A stretch of DNA of 64,000 bases from Thermovibrio ammonificans HB-1. Its GTDB lineage: Bacteria > Aquificota > Aquificia > Desulfurobacteriales > Desulfurobacteriaceae. Numbering within the stretch: the first letter of the stretch is position 1; the number at the start of each line of letters is the position of its first letter. Position numbers and translations under genes: made by a program. Positions 62,313-64,000 of the stretch are shown piece by piece. A model generated the notes under the pieces. The model ran no database searches, was not told the DNA's origin, and was given only the letters and a program-made list of their open reading frames with translations. Where the stretch lies: assembly GCF_000185805.1 (NCBI RefSeq), contig NC_014926.1:1482501-1546500 (forward strand). Direction: 5' to 3'.

Positions 62313-64000
62313 TTAGTGAGCGTTTTCAGGGTTTTCAGATTCGCCCTCTTCCTCTTCGAGTTCCTTGATGAACTTAACGTCGAGGGCAAGGGCCTTAAGC
62401 TCCCTAACGAGAACGTTGAAGGACTCGGGGAGTCCGGGCTCAAAGGAGTACCTTCCCTTAACAATGGCCTCGTAAACCCTCGAACGGCCCTCAACGTCGT
62501 CGGACTTAACGGTGAGCATCTCTTGGAGGGTGTAGGCGGCACCGTAAGCCTCAAGAGCCCACACCTCCATCTCTCCGAACCTCTGACCGCCGAACTGGGC
62601 CTTACCGCCGAGCGGCTGCTGAGTGATAAGGGAGTAAGGTCCGGTAGAGCGGGCGTGAATCTTGTCGTCTGCAAGGTGAATGAGCTTCAGCATGTACATG
62701 TAACCCACGGTAACGTCCTGGTCGAACGGCTCACCTGTAAGGCCGTCGTAAACCGTAAGCTGGCCCGTTTCGGGCAGGCCGGCCCTCTTAAGGAGCTCTT
62801 TAATCTCCTCTTCCTTGGCTCCGTTAAATATCGGAGATTCAAACCTGATGCCGTTGGCAAGCTTCTTGGCAACTTCGCGAAGCTCGTCGTCGGAGAGGGA
62901 GTCGATAAGCTTGCTCACCTGCTCGTCGTTGTAGATTGCCTTAATCTCCTCCCTCACCTTCTCAAGGCCTACCTTCATGAGCTCCTCAATCTTCTTACCG
63001 AGAGCCTTGGCGGCAAGCCCCAGGTGAACCTCAAGAACCTGACCGATGTTCATACGGGACGGAACGCCCAGCGGGTTGAGGACAATGTCTATCGGTGTTC
63101 CGTCTTCAAGGAAGGGCATATCCTCAACGGGCCTAATCTGAGAGATAACACCCTTGTTACCGTGGCGACCGGACATCTTGTCACCAACGGTGAGCTTCCT
63201 CTTGGTCGCTATGTAAACCTTCACCTTCTTGTTAACGCCTGCCGGAAGGTCGTGCCCCATCTCAAGGGCCGCCTTCTTCTCCTCGTAGATGTGCTCAACG
63301 AGGGCAATCTTGTCAACGGCCTTGAGCCTTATCTTCTTCAGCTCCTCGGCAACCTGCTCGTCGTCGATGATTGAGGGCTTCCTGAGGGCGAAGAAGACAA
63401 GCTGCTCAACCTTATCCTCGGTTATCTCCTCTCCGGCGGAAATGAGCAGGTTACCCGCACCGTCGTAAACGTCTTCCTTCACCTTCTTGCCCAGGATAAG
63501 CTCTGCCGCTTTCCTGTCGCGGTCCTTCTTGATGAGGTTAATCTCCTCCTGCTTCTCCCTCTCGAGCTTGAGCTTCTCCTCGGCCTCTATCAGCTGGGTT
63601 CTCGGGTCCTTCGCCTCGCCCTTACGGGAGAGAATCTTAACGTCTATAACAACTCCCTCTACGCCGTGGGGAACCCGTAAGGAGGTATCCTTAACCCCTT
63701 TGGCCTTCTCGCCGAATATCGCCTGAAGGAGCTTCTCCTCGGGGGTAAGAACCTGCTCTCCCTTAGGAGTAACCTTTCCTACCAGAATGTCTCCCGGCTT
63801 AACGTAGGTTCCTATACGGACAATACCCGACTCATCAAGGTTCCTCAGAGCCGCCTCGGACACGTTGGGGATATCGCGGGTTATCTCCTCACGTCCGAGC
63901 TTCGTCTCAACGGCCTCACACTCAAACTCCTGAATGTGAATGGAGGTGTAAACGTCGTCCTTCAAGAGCCTTTCGCTGACCAGGATGGCGTCCTCAAAGT
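62313..64000 (-). CDS. rpoB: RNA polymerase beta subunit, C-terminal part
   Basis: The frame runs off the right edge, so only about 560 C-terminal residues are here. Conserved landmarks include [38 protein letters not shown], the [16 protein letters not shown] segment and the C-terminal clamp motif [19 protein letters not shown]. It contains much of the binding path for nucleic acids. It precedes rpoC in the usual order. Confidence 0.98.
   Translation of the reverse strand, partial: FEDAILVSERLLKDDVYTSIHIQEFECEAVETKLGREEITRDIPNVSEAALRNLDESGIVRIGTYVKPGDILVGKVTPKGEQVLTPEEKLLQAIFGEKAKGVKDTSLRVPHGVEGVVIDVKILSRKGEAKDPRTQLIEAEEKLKLEREKQEEINLIKKDRDRKAAELILGKKVKEDVYDGAGNLLISAGEEITEDKVEQLVFFALRKPSIIDDEQVAEELKKIRLKAVDKIALVEHIYEEKKAALEMGHDLPAGVNKKVKVYIATKRKLTVGDKMSGRHGNKGVISQIRPVEDMPFLEDGTPIDIVLNPLGVPSRMNIGQVLEVHLGLAAKALGKKIEELMKVGLEKVREEIKAIYNDEQVSKLIDSLSDDELREVAKKLANGIRFESPIFNGAKEEEIKELLKRAGLPETGQLTVYDGLTGEPFDQDVTVGYMYMLKLIHLADDKIHARSTGPYSLITQQPLGGKAQFGGQRFGEMEVWALEAYGAAYTLQEMLTVKSDDVEGRSRVYEAIVKGRYSFEPGLPESFNVLVRELKALALDVKFIKELEEEEGESENPENAH

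Overview
The window is chromosomal DNA of a thermophilic, chemolithoautotrophic bacterium of the Desulfurobacteriaceae (Aquificota), most likely Thermovibrio ammonificans or a very close relative. The main pointer is the secreted alpha-carbonic anhydrase at 54315-55058, which agrees with the thermostable T. ammonificans enzyme as I remember it. This was not checked against a database. A nickel ECF transporter, a two-subunit biotin-dependent (pyruvate or 2-oxoglutarate) carboxylase, paired aerobic and anaerobic ribonucleotide reductases, dense gene packing, frequent GTG/TTG starts and CRISPR loci all fit. No insertion sequence, rRNA operon or prophage was seen.

Layout: 1-853, end of cysS and a tiny membrane protein. 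830-4124 (minus), nikKMLQO nickel importer. 4250-5542, outer-membrane porin. 5566-9801 (minus), a broken csx1, a PflX-like radical SAM gene, a short truD paralogue and folC. 9859-14477, an AT-rich CRISPR adaptation island. Here a five-repeat array lies between two Cas1/Cas2 modules facing it: a Cas1-like protein without the usual His/Asp ligands plus two separate Cas2 proteins on the left, and a Cas1 plus a fused Cas2-Cas2 protein on the right. 14563-18303, pgpA and the two carboxylase subunits. 18347-22088, tRNA-Pro, a secreted protein, comM, a small PD-(D/E)XK protein, aroC and tRNA-Arg. 22165-27390, rplS-rnhB-yraN, infB, a small unknown gene and a PfkB kinase. 27409-33857, a diguanylate cyclase, nrdB and nrdA (with a NYN-domain gene and a hairpin cluster between them) and tpx.

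33950-39441 holds a methyltransferase, a GNAT gene, a 40-aa membrane protein, an ODP-type di-iron protein next to a soluble chemotaxis-receptor signalling domain, and metE under a cobalamin riboswitch with a terminator and a hairpin at the start site. 39541-42267 is nrdG with an NrdD split into two chains. 42339-44464 resembles the Csd6/Csd4 peptidoglycan-trimming pair of helical Campylobacterota. 44488-53418 holds a thioesterase, carB, an AK6-like kinase, rsmB, two tandem HDOD genes, full-length truD and gmhB. 53444-56799 holds an M23 peptidase, the carbonic anhydrase and adenine deaminase. 56864-57479 is a second CRISPR array with ten repeats that read as identical and no adjacent cas genes. 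57784-64000 is rpoC and the 3' part of rpoB.

The adaptation island is the most unusual part. It has four Cas2 domains in three polypeptides, two different Cas1-family proteins and one mini-array, but no interference genes in the window. The only effector-type gene, csx1, carries a perfect 13-bp tandem duplication and a homopolymer frameshift, so the type III ancillary nuclease looks recently inactivated. Several genes depend on paired partners: ODP with MCP, Csd6 with Csd4, the NrdD halves with NrdG, and the five Nik subunits.
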